Source: Sanyastnella coralliicola (GTDB taxonomy: Bacteria > Bacteroidota > Bacteroidia > Flavobacteriales_D > Sanyastnellaceae). From it: a stretch of DNA of 64,000 nucleotides. The first letter of the stretch is position 1. Each line of letters starts with the position of its first letter. Below, one piece after another: positions 25,508-34,721 of this stretch. Under the pieces are notes generated by a model, which had not been told where the DNA came from, searched no databases, and was given only the letters and a program-made list of their open reading frames with translations. The position numbers were made by a program, and so were the translations under genes. The stretch covers positions 1,939,501 through 2,003,500 of the forward strand of contig NZ_CP132543.1 of assembly GCF_030845195.1 (NCBI RefSeq), written 5' to 3'.

Positions 25508-28180
25508 ATGCCCTTGAATCTGAGATCGAACGTTTTACTAATCCTCCTGCTTTGCCTGTTGCCATTCGCGGCATCAGCAACGCATATCGTGGGTGGTGAA
25601 ATGTACTACGAGCATATTGGGGGCAATGAGTACGAAATCACACTCAAGGTTTACCGCGATTGTGGTCCTACCAACACCAACGGCACCTATTTCGATGATC
25701 AAGCGAGCATCGGAATCTTTACCGCCGGAATTCTTTACGACAATCTCCTTATTGATATTTCAGACGCCGTCATTACTGAAGTACCGGTTGCCCTAGAAAA
25801 TCCTTGCTTTGTGCTCCCTCCTGATGTTTGTGTTGAGGAGGCAGTTTATGTGGCTTACATTGATTTGCCGCCTAGTCCGGTTGGCTACGATCTAATCTAC
25901 CAGCGTTGTTGTCGTAATCCGTCGATCATCAATATCAACTTCCCTGAAGATTCGGGAGCGACCTTCTTTGCGCACGTTCCTGCAGAAGATGTAACTACCG
26001 ATAACTCGAATCCTCAGTTCAATAATTTTCCGCCAGTGGCTTTATGCGCTAACGCGGAATTCTTCTTCGATCACAGTGCGACAGATATTGATGGAGATAG
26101 CTTGTCTTACTCTTTTTGTGCGCCTTTGCTAGGCGGAACGCCGGAATTTCCAATGCCTTCGCCTCCAGCAGCTCCGCCCTACGTGCCTGTGAGCTGGGCT
26201 ACAACCTTTAGCGATACCTACCCGATTACTTCTGATCCTGGCTTTAACATAGACCCCGTCACAGGGGAAATTACAGGTACCCCCACCCTCCCGGGTCAAT
26301 TCGTCATCGGTGTTTGCGTGGAAGAGTGGAGAAACGGCGTGCTTCTCAGCACCACAAACCGAGATTTCCAGTTCAACGTGACGATCTGTGATCCCACCAT
26401 TATTGCTTCTATTCCTGAACAAGAGCAATTCTGTGATGGACTAACATTCCAATTCTCTCAAGAATCCATCAACGCTGAAGGCTTCTATTGGGATTTCGGA
26501 GATCCAACCACAGACGATGATAACAGTACAGACCCGAGTCCGGTCTATACCTACGCTGACACGGGTGTTTACGAAGTAACGCTCATAGCCAATCCAGGCT
26601 GGAGCTGTGCAGATACCACGACTACGGAGTACTCGGCCTATCCGATCATTATTCCCGTCATCCAACAAGACGACTTTGTCTGCATCAATGGGAATGGCGT
26701 CTACGATTTCGTAGCGGCCGGTGATTACGATAGTGACGCTACCTTCTTCTGGGACTTTGGCCCATCAGCGAATCCGAGTTCCTCCGAAGATCAAAACCCC
26801 GAAGGCGTGATATTCGGGGAGGTCGAAACATTTGACGTCACGCTAACAGTCTTCGACAATGGTTGCGAGGAAACCTCGGTGGAAACTTATGAGGTTCCGC
26901 TGCCTCCTCAAGCCTCTATAGTGGCTCAAGACAGCTATTGCGAAGGACTCACATTCACCTTCGAAAACAACTCAACCAACGCCACAGAGTTCACTTGGGA
27001 TTTCGGCATTCCAGGAGACGATGATGTGACCATAGAGGTAGAACCCCAATACACCTTCCCTGATACCGGAGAATACGTGGTTACACTCATTGCAACCGCG
27101 CCGGGTGCCTGTCCAGATACGACCACGGCAGAGTTTGGAATCTACTGGCTTCTAGACCCGTATTTCCTGGCTCCAGATCCACAGTGTTTTGAAGGGAACA
27201 GCTTCAACTTTACCGGAGAAGGCACCGAAGAGTCGCAAGCAGTTTACACTTGGGAGTTCGATGGCCCGGCTTCTCAAGAGACCTCAAACTTTCAGAACCC
27301 AACAGGCATTAACTACGATGAATCAGGAGAATTCGATGTGACCTTGACGATCGAGGCCAATGGATGTATCGATAGTTACACGGCACCAGTGGAGATCATT
27401 CCTAACCCAACCATCGGATTTGAAGGCGAAGGGGCTGCTTGTCCGCCGATGAATGTCCATTTCGACAACACCTCATTCACGGCAACCACGGCAAACTACG
27501 TCTGGGATTTCGGTGATGGCGGTACCTCAACCGCTGCGAACCCAACGCATACCTACACACTCCCTGGCACCTACACGGTTAGTCTTCAAATGACTTCCAC
27601 CGGATTCTGTGCCGAGGTTTTGAATGAAGTACAAGTGGGTATTGTGACCGTTTATCCCGTGCCATATGCCGCCTTTGATATCGAACCGAATACTGTCAAT
27701 ATCCTAGAACCAGAAGTTGAGGTGATGGACCTTTCAGAGGGAGCTATTCAAGTGTACTACAACTTCGGAGACGGAGGATCAAGCTCAGAGTCTGACCTTA
27801 CCTACACATACACAGATGCCGGTATTTTCGACGTTACGCAGACCGTGGTTAACCAATATGGGTGTACCGCTGTAGCAACAGGTGAAGTCTCTGTGGAAGG
27901 ATTCATGTTCTACGCTCCGAACGCCTTTACTCCGAATCACGATGGGATCAACGACGTCTTCTTGCCAAGCGTTATTGGTGTTACTAGATACCAAATCCAG
28001 ATCTACAACCGATGGGGTGATATCATATTCGAATCAGACGATCCGAATGAACCTTGGCTAGGAAATGTTGACGGAGGCGATCACTTCGCCCAAGACGGAA
28101 TGTACGTCTATCGCGTCGTGGCTCATGACCTGATTGGCCTCCCTCATGAGTTTGAAGGACACGTTGTTCTTCTGCGTTAA
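25508..28180 (+). CDS. Large PKD-repeat surface protein with CHU_C (T9SS type B) domain
   Basis: An 890-residue exported protein. The signal peptide ends at AASA; the mature protein starts THIVGGEMYYEHIGGNEYEITLKVYRDC-like, an N-terminal module shared by many Bacteroidota gliding-associated proteins. At least four PKD domains follow, marked by FYWDFGDP, FTWDFGIPG, YTWEFDGPA and YVWDFGDGGTS. The C-terminal CHU_C domain has NAFTPNHDGINDVF and IYNRWGDIIFES. T9SS export to the surface is expected, with a role in adhesion or polymer binding. ATG at 25508 places the signal peptide correctly; TACCTTGT, a -7-like box, lies just upstream. A variant of the 13-bp motif is at 26047. Confidence 0.85.
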   Translation: MPLNLRSNVLLILLLCLLPFAASATHIVGGEMYYEHIGGNEYEITLKVYRDCGPTNTNGTYFDDQASIGIFTAGILYDNLLIDISDAVITEVPVALENPCFVLPPDVCVEEAVYVAYIDLPPSPVGYDLIYQRCCRNPSIININFPEDSGATFFAHVPAEDVTTDNSNPQFNNFPPVALCANAEFFFDHSATDIDGDSLSYSFCAPLLGGTPEFPMPSPPAAPPYVPVSWATTFSDTYPITSDPGFNIDPVTGEITGTPTLPGQFVIGVCVEEWRNGVLLSTTNRDFQFNVTICDPTIIASIPEQEQFCDGLTFQFSQESINAEGFYWDFGDPTTDDDNSTDPSPVYTYADTGVYEVTLIANPGWSCADTTTTEYSAYPIIIPVIQQDDFVCINGNGVYDFVAAGDYDSDATFFWDFGPSANPSSSEDQNPEGVIFGEVETFDVTLTVFDNGCEETSVETYEVPLPPQASIVAQDSYCEGLTFTFENNSTNATEFTWDFGIPGDDDVTIEVEPQYTFPDTGEYVVTLIATAPGACPDTTTAEFGIYWLLDPYFLAPDPQCFEGNSFNFTGEGTEESQAVYTWEFDGPASQETSNFQNPTGINYDESGEFDVTLTIEANGCIDSYTAPVEIIPNPTIGFEGEGAACPPMNVHFDNTSFTATTANYVWDFGDGGTSTAANPTHTYTLPGTYTVSLQMTSTGFCAEVLNEVQVGIVTVYPVPYAAFDIEPNTVNILEPEVEVMDLSEGAIQVYYNFGDGGSSSESDLTYTYTDAGIFDVTQTVVNQYGCTAVATGEVSVEGFMFYAPNAFTPNHDGINDVFLPSVIGVTRYQIQIYNRWGDIIFESDDPNEPWLGNVDGGDHFAQDGMYVYRVVAHDLIGLPHEFEGHVVLLR

Positions 28181-28246
28181 ACTCTCTGCGCACAAAGTGT
28201 TATTCTCACATTAACATCTTGCCCTTAAGTCTCCAAGATTCAAGAC

Positions 28247-28270
28247 GGTATGCAATACATACCTATTTTT
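28247..28270 (+). terminator. Weak hairpin plus T-run after the PKD gene
   Basis: GGTATG-CAATA-CATACC (28247-28263) is followed by TATTTTTTT. It may terminate the PKD/CHU_C transcript; it immediately precedes the promoter of the next gene. Confidence 0.5.
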
Positions 28271-28274
28271 TTGT

Positions 28275-28282
28275 TAGATTTA
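28275..28282 (+). promoter_or_regulatory. Putative -7 box of the PUR-domain gene
   Basis: TAGATTTA (followed by CG) is one base from TAnnTTTG and lies 28 bp before the start codon. The same 10-mer TAGATTTACG precedes the POT transporter gene at 60302. Confidence 0.4.
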
Positions 28283-28310
28283 CGTAGAACCAAAACCAAA
28301 ACTGTCGGGT

Positions 28311-28715
28311 ATGTCTGATGGAGCGAATCACAGAGACGACCTTTTTTCAAAGGCTGTCAGAGCGGGGAAGCGTACCTACTTCTTCGACGTCAAAACAACT
28401 CGAGGTAACGATCTATACATGACGATTACCGAGAGTAAGCGCCGTTTTTCCGATGACGGACGCTATCACTACGAAAAGCATAAACTCTTCCTGTATAAAG
28501 AAGACTTCGAGAAATTCGCCGAAGGTCTACAAGAGACTATAGAGCGCATTGAAGCATTACGCAATAGCGGAAACTACAGCGAAGAATCACCAATGGATCG
28601 TTCACCTGAACATGATTCAGAACAGGAACCACAACAACACCACGCCCCCGCTGCTGCCAGTGAGGAGCACGTGAAGGAGTTCACTGATATCGAATTTGAC
28701 GATTTAGAGGATTAG
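28311..28715 (+). CDS. DUF3276 / PUR-domain nucleic-acid-binding protein
   Basis: A 134-residue protein whose first ~80 residues form a PUR-alpha-like repeat: FSKAVRAGKRTYFFDVKTTRGNDLYMTITESKR (across ~12-44), then FLYKEDFEKFAEGLQETI. The rest is an acidic, low-complexity tail (EHDSEQEPQQHH ... DIEFDDLED). PUR proteins bind single-stranded DNA or RNA; the Borrelia homologue BpuR is a regulator. DUF3276 is the Bacteroidota version, with unproven targets. Monocistronic. Confidence 0.82.
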   Translation: MSDGANHRDDLFSKAVRAGKRTYFFDVKTTRGNDLYMTITESKRRFSDDGRYHYEKHKLFLYKEDFEKFAEGLQETIERIEALRNSGNYSEESPMDRSPEHDSEQEPQQHHAPAAASEEHVKEFTDIEFDDLED

Positions 28716-28790
28716 TTGGTCGAGTGTCTAGAGTCAAGAGTCGAGACACTTTCCAATGACTAAGAACTAAAGACCAATAACTAAGGAATT
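28715..28790. repeat. GAGTC / ACTAA short repeats with an AGTGTCT inverted repeat
   Basis: AGTGTCT (28723-28729) and AGACACT (28744-28750) flank GAGTC repeats; degenerate GACTAA/AACTAA units follow to 28785. The same 7-bp arms form the hairpin upstream of dnaA (43494-43510). Confidence 0.5.
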
Positions 28791-28795
28791 CTCCC

Positions 28796-29332
28796 TTAGA
28801 AAGAAACCATACGCTGCGCATGTTCAGTCATTAGACTCAACATGCGTTCGTTGTTTATAGCCCCATCATGAACGGATTTGTCGATCTGAGAGAACTTTGG
28901 CTTTTTGTAGAGTACGCTCACTTGGAGGTAATTCAGAACATTTGTGAATTGATCCATGCCTCGAGCGGCTCCTGACATTCCTGAAGAGACACCAATCAAT
29001 CCAGCTTTCTTACCGTGAAGTACTTTTGGAGGGATACAATCGATGAAGGCTTTTAAGACACCAGGAAATCCACCGTTGTATTCCGGAATGACGAAGATGT
29101 ACTTCGTTGCTTCCTCCATGGTGTTGATGAGATTGTTCATTAGTGGTGACTTCTCTTCCCATGCATCAGCGAAGACGAAATCTCGTGGCAAGTCTTTGAG
29201 ATGAATATGTGTCGGGGTTACTCCATTCTCTTCTAGCTGATAACCATAGGCTTTAGCCACCAATTCACTCATGCTATTTGGCCTATTCGTACCTGTGATG
29301 ACCACAAATTTATCGTCTGATTTTATCTCCAT
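28796..29332 (-). CDS. NAD(P)H-dependent FMN reductase-like flavoprotein
   Basis: A 178-residue flavodoxin-fold protein: VVITGTNRPNSMSELVA forms the FMN phosphate loop, FVIPEYNGGFPGVLKAFIDC is the conserved FMN-ring loop of the NADPH_dependent FMN reductase family, and GVSSGMSGAARG follows. It likely reduces FMN or quinones or azo compounds with NAD(P)H in the cytoplasm. An in-frame ATG at 29374 would add 14 residues; the start at 29332 fits the usual short N-terminus, but either is possible. Divergently oriented from the hydrolase-parAB operon. Confidence 0.82.
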   Translation of the reverse strand: MEIKSDDKFVVITGTNRPNSMSELVAKAYGYQLEENGVTPTHIHLKDLPRDFVFADAWEEKSPLMNNLINTMEEATKYIFVIPEYNGGFPGVLKAFIDCIPPKVLHGKKAGLIGVSSGMSGAARGMDQFTNVLNYLQVSVLYKKPKFSQIDKSVHDGAINNERMLSLMTEHAQRMVSF

Positions 29333-29397
29333 CTTATTAACCTGATTTTCACCGAAACCTGTGTAAAACTTCATTCCTTGTAGCCCTCGAATAGTGC

Positions 29398-29405
29398 TAC
29401 CTTTA
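29398..29405 (+). promoter_or_regulatory. Putative promoter of the hydrolase-parAB operon
   Basis: TACCTTTA (followed by CG) is one base from TAnnTTTG, with TTG 17 bp upstream at 29378-29380. It lies about 75 bp before the chosen start and is the only good -7 match before the operon. Confidence 0.35.
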
Positions 29406-29479
29406 CGGATTCGGAGTTGTATCTTAACACAACACTTGAACGCGAAGTACGTTCATCGAAAGCAAATAATCCACGCGAT

Positions 29480-30160
29480 ATGAAATTCACTTGGTTCGGA
29501 CATGCCTCTTTTAGTTTAGAAATGGGTGGAAAACAGTTGGTTTTCGATCCTTTCATTACTCCGAATGAACAAGCTAAATCGATTGATGTCAACGCCATTC
29601 CTGCTGATTACGTTCTCTTGAGCCATGGGCATGCTGATCACGTCGCTGACGCGGAAGCCATCCTAACACGCACTGGAGCGACTTTGATTAGCAACTACGA
29701 GATTGTTTCGTGGTACGGTGAAAAAGGAATTGAGAATGCGTGGCCGATGAACCACGGTGGAAAACACCAATTCGATTTCGGTACAGTGCGCTACGTGAAT
29801 GCGGTGCACTCAAGTGTGCTTCCTGATGGTACCTATGGTGGAAACCCTGGTGGGTTCATTATCGAGGCCGATGGAAGACGCATCTACTATGCCGGTGATA
29901 CCGCGCTTCATATGGACATGGAGCTGATCGGTAGATACTGGAAGCCAGATTTGGCCATCCTTCCTATCGGTGACAACTTCACCATGGGCATTGAGGATGC
30001 CATTATATGTTGTGATATGATCCAATGTGATAAAGTGATTGGTGTGCACTACAACACCTTCCCTTTCATCAACATTGATTCCGCGCTAGCGAAAAAAGCA
30101 TTCGCAAAGGCGGGTAAAGAATTGATCTTGCCGGGAATCGGTGAGAGTAAAGAAGTGTAA
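29480..30160 (+). CDS. Metal-dependent hydrolase, UPF0173 / UlaG-like metallo-beta-lactamase fold
   Basis: A 226-residue metallo-beta-lactamase-fold protein with FTWFGHASFSLE at the N-terminus and the zinc motif LSHGHADHVAD, then HSSVLPDG, YYAGDTALHMD and a terminal GVHYNTFP. This is the UPF0173/YtkL type, related to L-ascorbate-6-phosphate lactonase UlaG; the substrate is unknown. ATG at 29480 gives the family N-terminus; the extra frame back to 29417 has no family features. One exact copy of the 13-bp motif (reverse orientation, 30079) is inside. Four bases before parA. Confidence 0.85.
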   Translation: MKFTWFGHASFSLEMGGKQLVFDPFITPNEQAKSIDVNAIPADYVLLSHGHADHVADAEAILTRTGATLISNYEIVSWYGEKGIENAWPMNHGGKHQFDFGTVRYVNAVHSSVLPDGTYGGNPGGFIIEADGRRIYYAGDTALHMDMELIGRYWKPDLAILPIGDNFTMGIEDAIICCDMIQCDKVIGVHYNTFPFINIDSALAKKAFAKAGKELILPGIGESKEV

Positions 30161-30163
30161 AGA

Positions 30164-30973
30164 ATGGGTAAGATCATTGCTGTCGCCAATCAGAAAGGCG
30201 GCGTTGGAAAAACAACTACTGCGATCAACCTCGCAGCATGTTTCGGAGTTCTTGAATACAAGACACTGCTTGTAGACGCTGATCCTCAGGCGAACTCAAC
30301 CTCAGGTGTTGGGATTGACCCGAAGAACATCAAAACAAGTGTGTACGAATGCCTCGTAGATGAAACAGATCCACGTGACATCATCATTTCGACGAACAAC
30401 CCGAACCTAGATCTTCTGCCTGCTCACATTGATTTGGTAGGAGCCGAGATTGAGTTGATCAACATGCCGAACCGCGAATACATGATGCGTAAGGCGCTGG
30501 CGAAAGTGAAAGACGATTATGACTTTATCATCATCGACTGCTCGCCTTCTCTTGGTTTGATTACCGTAAACTCATTGACCGCTGCCGATGACACCATCAT
30601 TCCGGTTCAGTGTGAATACTTCGCCCTTGAAGGACTTGGGAAACTGTTGAATACCATCAAAATCGTTCAAAGTAAACTCAATACTGACCTCGGTATTGAA
30701 GGCATCTTGTTGACGATGTACGATACACGCCTCCGTCTAGCGAATCAGGTAGTGGATGAAGTACGCATGCATTTCCAAGAAATGGTGTTTGATACTATCA
30801 TTCACCGAAACACTCGTCTTGGAGAGGCTCCAAGCTTCGGAGAGACGATCATCATGCATGATGCGACTTGTAAAGGATCAATTAACTATCTGAACCTTGC
30901 GCGAGAGATCTTGCAGAAGAATGAAATGACGCGTATTCGCGACAACGAGAAATATTTAGACCTCAATGGCTAA
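30164..30973 (+). CDS. parA: Chromosome partitioning ATPase ParA (Soj)
   Basis: A 269-residue deviant Walker ATPase. Walker A is [11 protein letters not shown] (~9-19, with the signature Lys), A' is [12 protein letters not shown], and the B motif is [11 protein letters not shown]. It moves ParB-bound origin regions by ATP-dependent, nonspecific DNA binding. The gene follows the hydrolase by 3 bp and overlaps parB by 8 bp, the standard arrangement. This parABS pair lies ~13 kb from dnaA, so the origin may be near, but no origin is seen here. Confidence 0.95.
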   Translation: MGKIIAVANQKGGVGKTTTAINLAACFGVLEYKTLLVDADPQANSTSGVGIDPKNIKTSVYECLVDETDPRDIIISTNNPNLDLLPAHIDLVGAEIELINMPNREYMMRKALAKVKDDYDFIIIDCSPSLGLITVNSLTAADDTIIPVQCEYFALEGLGKLLNTIKIVQSKLNTDLGIEGILLTMYDTRLRLANQVVDEVRMHFQEMVFDTIIHRNTRLGEAPSFGETIIMHDATCKGSINYLNLAREILQKNEMTRIRDNEKYLDLNG

Positions 30974-31862
30974 GCGACAAGCGCTCGGAAGAGGCCTTAG
31001 CGCCCTGCTAGAAAATGCAGCCAATGCTCCTGAACCGAAACCGGTTGAGAAAGGAAGCATTGGAAACGTGGCGGGTTCGATTGCCATGCTGCGTATTTCG
31101 CAAATTGAAGCCAACCCCTTCCAGCCACGTACAAAGTTCAACGAAGAGGCACTTCAAGAACTAGCACACTCTATTTCAGAGTTGGGGATCATTCAGCCTA
31201 TCACTGTTCGCAAAATTGGCGCGAATAAGTTTCAGCTCATCAGTGGTGAACGCCGTTTCCGTGCTTCACAGATCGCTGAACTGGAAGAAGTTCCTGCGTA
31301 CATACGGAGTGCGAATGATCAAGAAATGCTCGAGATGGCCCTCGTTGAGAACATCCAACGAGAGAACCTTGACGCCATTGAAATTGCCATTTCATACCAA
31401 CGACTTCTCGAAGAGTGTGAACTAACTCAAGATGAGCTAAGTGACCGCGTGGGGAAGAACCGAGCTACGGTCAGCAACTACTTGCGACTGCTCAAACTTC
31501 CTGCTGACATTCAGCTTTCGATCATTGAGAAAAAGCTAAGCATGGGACATGCACGCGCATTGATCACACTCGACGATACGAAGAAGCAGCTTCAAATCAT
31601 GAAGCAAGTCATCGATCAAGACTTGAGCGTTCGTGCTACAGAGGCTTTGGTTCGTGATGCACGAGAAAACACAAAAAGCGCTAAGAAGGCAACAGCCTCG
31701 AAGTCATTGTCGTTCGAACATCAGAAAGTAAGAGCAGATCTTCGTTTGAAATTTGGAAGAAGTGTAGAACTTCGCGCCAAAGACGACGGAAGTGGAAAGA
31801 TTGAAATCAACTTCAAAGATGAAGACGATCTGAAACGCCTGCTCGAATCACTTGACCTTTGA
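30966..31862 (+). CDS. parB: Chromosome partitioning protein ParB (Spo0J)
   Basis: A 298-residue parS-binding CTPase. The N-terminal ParB/sulfiredoxin domain shows [24 protein letters not shown] and the CTP-binding [11 protein letters not shown] central HTH ([27 protein letters not shown]) binds parS, and a C-terminal dimerisation segment ends in [29 protein letters not shown] is the typical N-terminal ParA-stimulating peptide. No canonical parS (TGTTNCACGTGNAACA) was found by eye in the window. Confidence 0.95.
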   Translation: MAKRQALGRGLSALLENAANAPEPKPVEKGSIGNVAGSIAMLRISQIEANPFQPRTKFNEEALQELAHSISELGIIQPITVRKIGANKFQLISGERRFRASQIAELEEVPAYIRSANDQEMLEMALVENIQRENLDAIEIAISYQRLLEECELTQDELSDRVGKNRATVSNYLRLLKLPADIQLSIIEKKLSMGHARALITLDDTKKQLQIMKQVIDQDLSVRATEALVRDARENTKSAKKATASKSLSFEHQKVRADLRLKFGRSVELRAKDDGSGKIEINFKDEDDLKRLLESLDL

Positions 31863-32395
31863 AAACGCTTTACCTCTGTATATTTCTTTTGATCTCTTGC
31901 CTAGCCCAGGCTCAACTTACAGATACTACTGAAGTTGTCACCATTGCGCCGGTTGAAGAACACTCTGTGCGTAAAGCAACACTGCTGAGTACCTTCGTTC
32001 CGGGTGCCGGACAGATCTACAACAAGAAATATTGGAAGGCTCCCATTGTATATGCCGGTCTTGGTACAGCGATTTACTTCATTGATGATAACACCAAGAA
32101 CTATCGCAAATGGCGTGACAACCTCATCGCTGAAGAAGATGGTGATCCGAATACGATCAATACGACTGGACTGAGTTCGAGCGTCCTCAGGGAGAATATG
32201 GATCTGCGAAGAAGATGGCTAGATCTAAGCTATATCGCTCTAGCCGGCGTATACGTCCTGAACATCATTGATGCGCATGTGGATGCGCACTTGTTCCATT
32301 TCGACGTTTCTGAAGATCTCACCTTAATTGTCCACCCATCCGTCATTCCATCCTACAGTGTAAATGCTGGAATTGGACTAACCCTGAATTTCTAA
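31859..32395 (+). CDS. DUF5683 exported membrane protein
   Basis: A 178-residue protein with a signal peptide ([18 protein letters not shown]). It continues with ATLLSTFVPGAGQIYNKKYWKAPIVYAGLGTAIYFI, a GxGQxYNxxYWK motif of the DUF5683 family, and a second hydrophobic stretch (YIALAGVYVLNIIDAHVDAHL). The final GIGLTLNF looks like an outer-membrane strand. In Bacteroidota this gene is conserved between parB and dapB; its function is unknown. The start is TTG, overlapping the parB stop. Confidence 0.8.
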   Translation: MKTLYLCIFLLISCLAQAQLTDTTEVVTIAPVEEHSVRKATLLSTFVPGAGQIYNKKYWKAPIVYAGLGTAIYFIDDNTKNYRKWRDNLIAEEDGDPNTINTTGLSSSVLRENMDLRRRWLDLSYIALAGVYVLNIIDAHVDAHLFHFDVSEDLTLIVHPSVIPSYSVNAGIGLTLNF

Positions 32396-32406
32396 TTTTA
32401 CGACAT

Positions 32407-33123
32407 ATGCGACTGGCTATCATAGGATATGGAAAAATGGGTAAGGCGATTGAACGCATTGCCGAGGAACGTGGTCATGACGTTGTGCTACGCGCTACCT
32501 CCAAGGCCCCTGCCCTGCCTGAGCACCTCGAAGGTGTGGATGTAGCCATTGAGTTCACCTCACCACATTCTGCCGCAGATAATCTATTAGCCTGCATGGA
32601 AGCCGGAGTACCTGTCGTATGCGGTTCTACCGGTTGGTACACCAGATTAGAAGAAGTATCTCACGAAGCTTCACAACATGACGGTGCCTTGCTCTATGCG
32701 ACCAACTTCAGCATTGGCGTAAACGTCTTCAATGTACTAGTGAAAAGAGCCAGCGAGATTATGTCTCGACTGGATGAGTACACGCCAAGTATCATCGAAG
32801 CCCATCACGTGAGCAAGAAAGATGCTCCAAGTGGCACTGCATTAACGATTTCAGACATTGTGTTGGACCACTACCAACAATTCGATGGCTGGACGGATGA
32901 TATGGAAGAAGAAAACAAACTTCCCATTGAGTCAATTCGCGAAGGAGATGTAAAAGGACTACATACGGTAGACTTCACATCCAGCATTGATCAAATTAGA
33001 CTAACACACGAAGCCTTCTCTCGTGATGGATTTGCGCTGGGTGCAGTTCAAGGAGCAGAATGGCTGAAAGATAAAACTGGCGTGTTCACCATTGGTGACA
33101 TGCTTCAAAACCTATTGAAATGA
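32407..33123 (+). CDS. dapB: 4-hydroxy-tetrahydrodipicolinate reductase
   Basis: A 238-residue enzyme of lysine and diaminopimelate synthesis. The NAD(P)-binding loop is IIGYGKMGKAIE, GSTGW lies in the middle, ATNFSIGVNVF and the active-site segment EAHHVSKKDAPSGTA follow (His pair and the Lys proton donor), and FALGAVQGAEWL is near the C-terminus. It reduces HTPA to tetrahydrodipicolinate in the cytoplasm. The stop overlaps the lepB start (ATGA). Shorter than the ~270 residues of E. coli DapB, as usual for this phylum. Confidence 0.93.
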   Translation: MRLAIIGYGKMGKAIERIAEERGHDVVLRATSKAPALPEHLEGVDVAIEFTSPHSAADNLLACMEAGVPVVCGSTGWYTRLEEVSHEASQHDGALLYATNFSIGVNVFNVLVKRASEIMSRLDEYTPSIIEAHHVSKKDAPSGTALTISDIVLDHYQQFDGWTDDMEEENKLPIESIREGDVKGLHTVDFTSSIDQIRLTHEAFSRDGFALGAVQGAEWLKDKTGVFTIGDMLQNLLK

Positions 33124-34721
33124 GCATTTTCGAAATATTATTGATCCTTCTTTATCTGGTCTATTTCGTATCGCTACCATCGATTTTCAAACGCATTGGT
33201 CTTCCTTCATGGCATGGATTCGTCCCTGTGCTTCAGTGGATTACATGGTTGAAAGCCATTAAACGTCCGTGGTACTGGGTGTTTGTACTCTTCATCCCTG
33301 GAGTGAACCTGCTGATGCTAGGTATCATGAATGTTGAGCTAGGTATCGCCTTCACGAAGGAAAGCACGAAAGACCAATGGTACTTCGGTGCGCTTCCTTG
33401 GGCAGCTATCCCTGATCTCGCCTTCCGCATGAAGGATGTGAAGTATGTGGGACCACGAGACTGGAGCAAGTCTAAGAAGAGCATGATGCGTGAATGGGGT
33501 GAGGCGATTTTGTTCGCTGTTATTGCCGCATCAGTGATTCGTTCATTCTTCTTTGAAGCATATACTATTCCAACAGGATCGATGGAAGGATCGATGCTTG
33601 TGGGTGATTACCTCTTTGTAAGTAAAATGAGCTACGGTGCGAAAGTGCAACAAACCCCTTTGTCTGTACCTTTCGTTCACAATGCCCTCCCTGGTTCCAT
33701 GACCAATTCTTATGTTGAATGGTGGAGCCTTCCATACTTCCGCCTTCCTGGCTTTGGAGACGTGGAGCGTTATGATCCGGTCGTGTTCAACTTCCCTCAT
33801 GGGGATTCTGTGCTTGTGCACCCGCAATTGGCTGGTCATGACTACTACGCCATCATTCGTAACCGAGGAGTTCAGATTGCCGGGTCTTACGAAGCATACG
33901 ACACCGATCCAGAAGGATACAACGAACAAGCACGTCGTTCTTTCACTCAGAATTCTCGTCAACCGATAGGTATCAAGCGTCGACCGGTAGACAAAGCGGA
34001 GAACTACATCAAGCGTTGTATTGGTCTACCTGGTGAAGATCTAGAGATTCGAGACCGCGTTGTTTACATCAATAATGAAGCGATTGAAACTCCAGAAGGT
34101 GTGCAGTTTAACTACAAAGTAGCACTGAATAACCCGGTAGAAATCAAGCGTGTCAAGGACAAACTCGAGCTGACCGACCTTGATTTTGGTACTACTGAAC
34201 AGGGACTGATGGACGAGTCTACGATTGCGCTTACTGCTTCTGAGGTAGAGAAATTGAAGGCGATGAACGTAACGGCTTCTATTGAATTGGAAGATCAATC
34301 AACCACACGTGGCACCATGACGATCTTCCCGAATTCGCAACAGGCTCCGTATGACTCTTGGGATGTAGATAATTTCGGTCCATTGCATATTCCTGCGAAG
34401 GGTGAGTCAATTGACCTCAATCTAGAGAACCTTCCTCTTTACCGCAGAGCTATTTCAGTCTATGAAGACAATGAGCTTGAAGTGAAAGACGGAGTCATCT
34501 ACATCAACGGTGAGTTGGCGAGTTCATACACTTTCCAACAAGACTACTACTGGATGATGGGAGATAACCGCCACAATTCAGCTGATGCCAGAATGTGGGG
34601 CTTTGTTCCTGAAGACCATATCGTTGGTAAGGCTGTCTTCACTTGGTTCTCGAAACAAAATGAAGTTCAGCACGGCGAGTCTAAGATCCGCTGGGAACGT
34701 ATGTTCCGTACTGTTGACTAA
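33120..34721 (+). CDS. lepB: Signal peptidase I (long Bacteroidota form)
   Basis: A 533-residue protein. Three hydrophobic segments precede the catalytic part: residues 1-20, ~45-72 and FAVIAASVIRSFFFEAYTIP. The nucleophile S154 lies in PTGSMEGSM, and the general base K298 in IKRCIGLPGED. The box E region GDNRHNSADARMWGFVP follows near 480. The Ser-Lys gap of ~144 residues compares with ~55 in E. coli LepB, and another ~170-residue insertion separates K298 from box E. It cleaves Sec/Tat signal peptides at the periplasmic face. Confidence 0.93.
   Translation: MSIFEILLILLYLVYFVSLPSIFKRIGLPSWHGFVPVLQWITWLKAIKRPWYWVFVLFIPGVNLLMLGIMNVELGIAFTKESTKDQWYFGALPWAAIPDLAFRMKDVKYVGPRDWSKSKKSMMREWGEAILFAVIAASVIRSFFFEAYTIPTGSMEGSMLVGDYLFVSKMSYGAKVQQTPLSVPFVHNALPGSMTNSYVEWWSLPYFRLPGFGDVERYDPVVFNFPHGDSVLVHPQLAGHDYYAIIRNRGVQIAGSYEAYDTDPEGYNEQARRSFTQNSRQPIGIKRRPVDKAENYIKRCIGLPGEDLEIRDRVVYINNEAIETPEGVQFNYKVALNNPVEIKRVKDKLELTDLDFGTTEQGLMDESTIALTASEVEKLKAMNVTASIELEDQSTTRGTMTIFPNSQQAPYDSWDVDNFGPLHIPAKGESIDLNLENLPLYRRAISVYEDNELEVKDGVIYINGELASSYTFQQDYYWMMGDNRHNSADARMWGFVPEDHIVGKAVFTWFSKQNEVQHGESKIRWERMFRTVD

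Noticed and set aside
30164-31862. parS site near parAB
   Set aside because: CACGTG cores occur, but none with the flanking palindrome TGTTNCACGTGNAACA.
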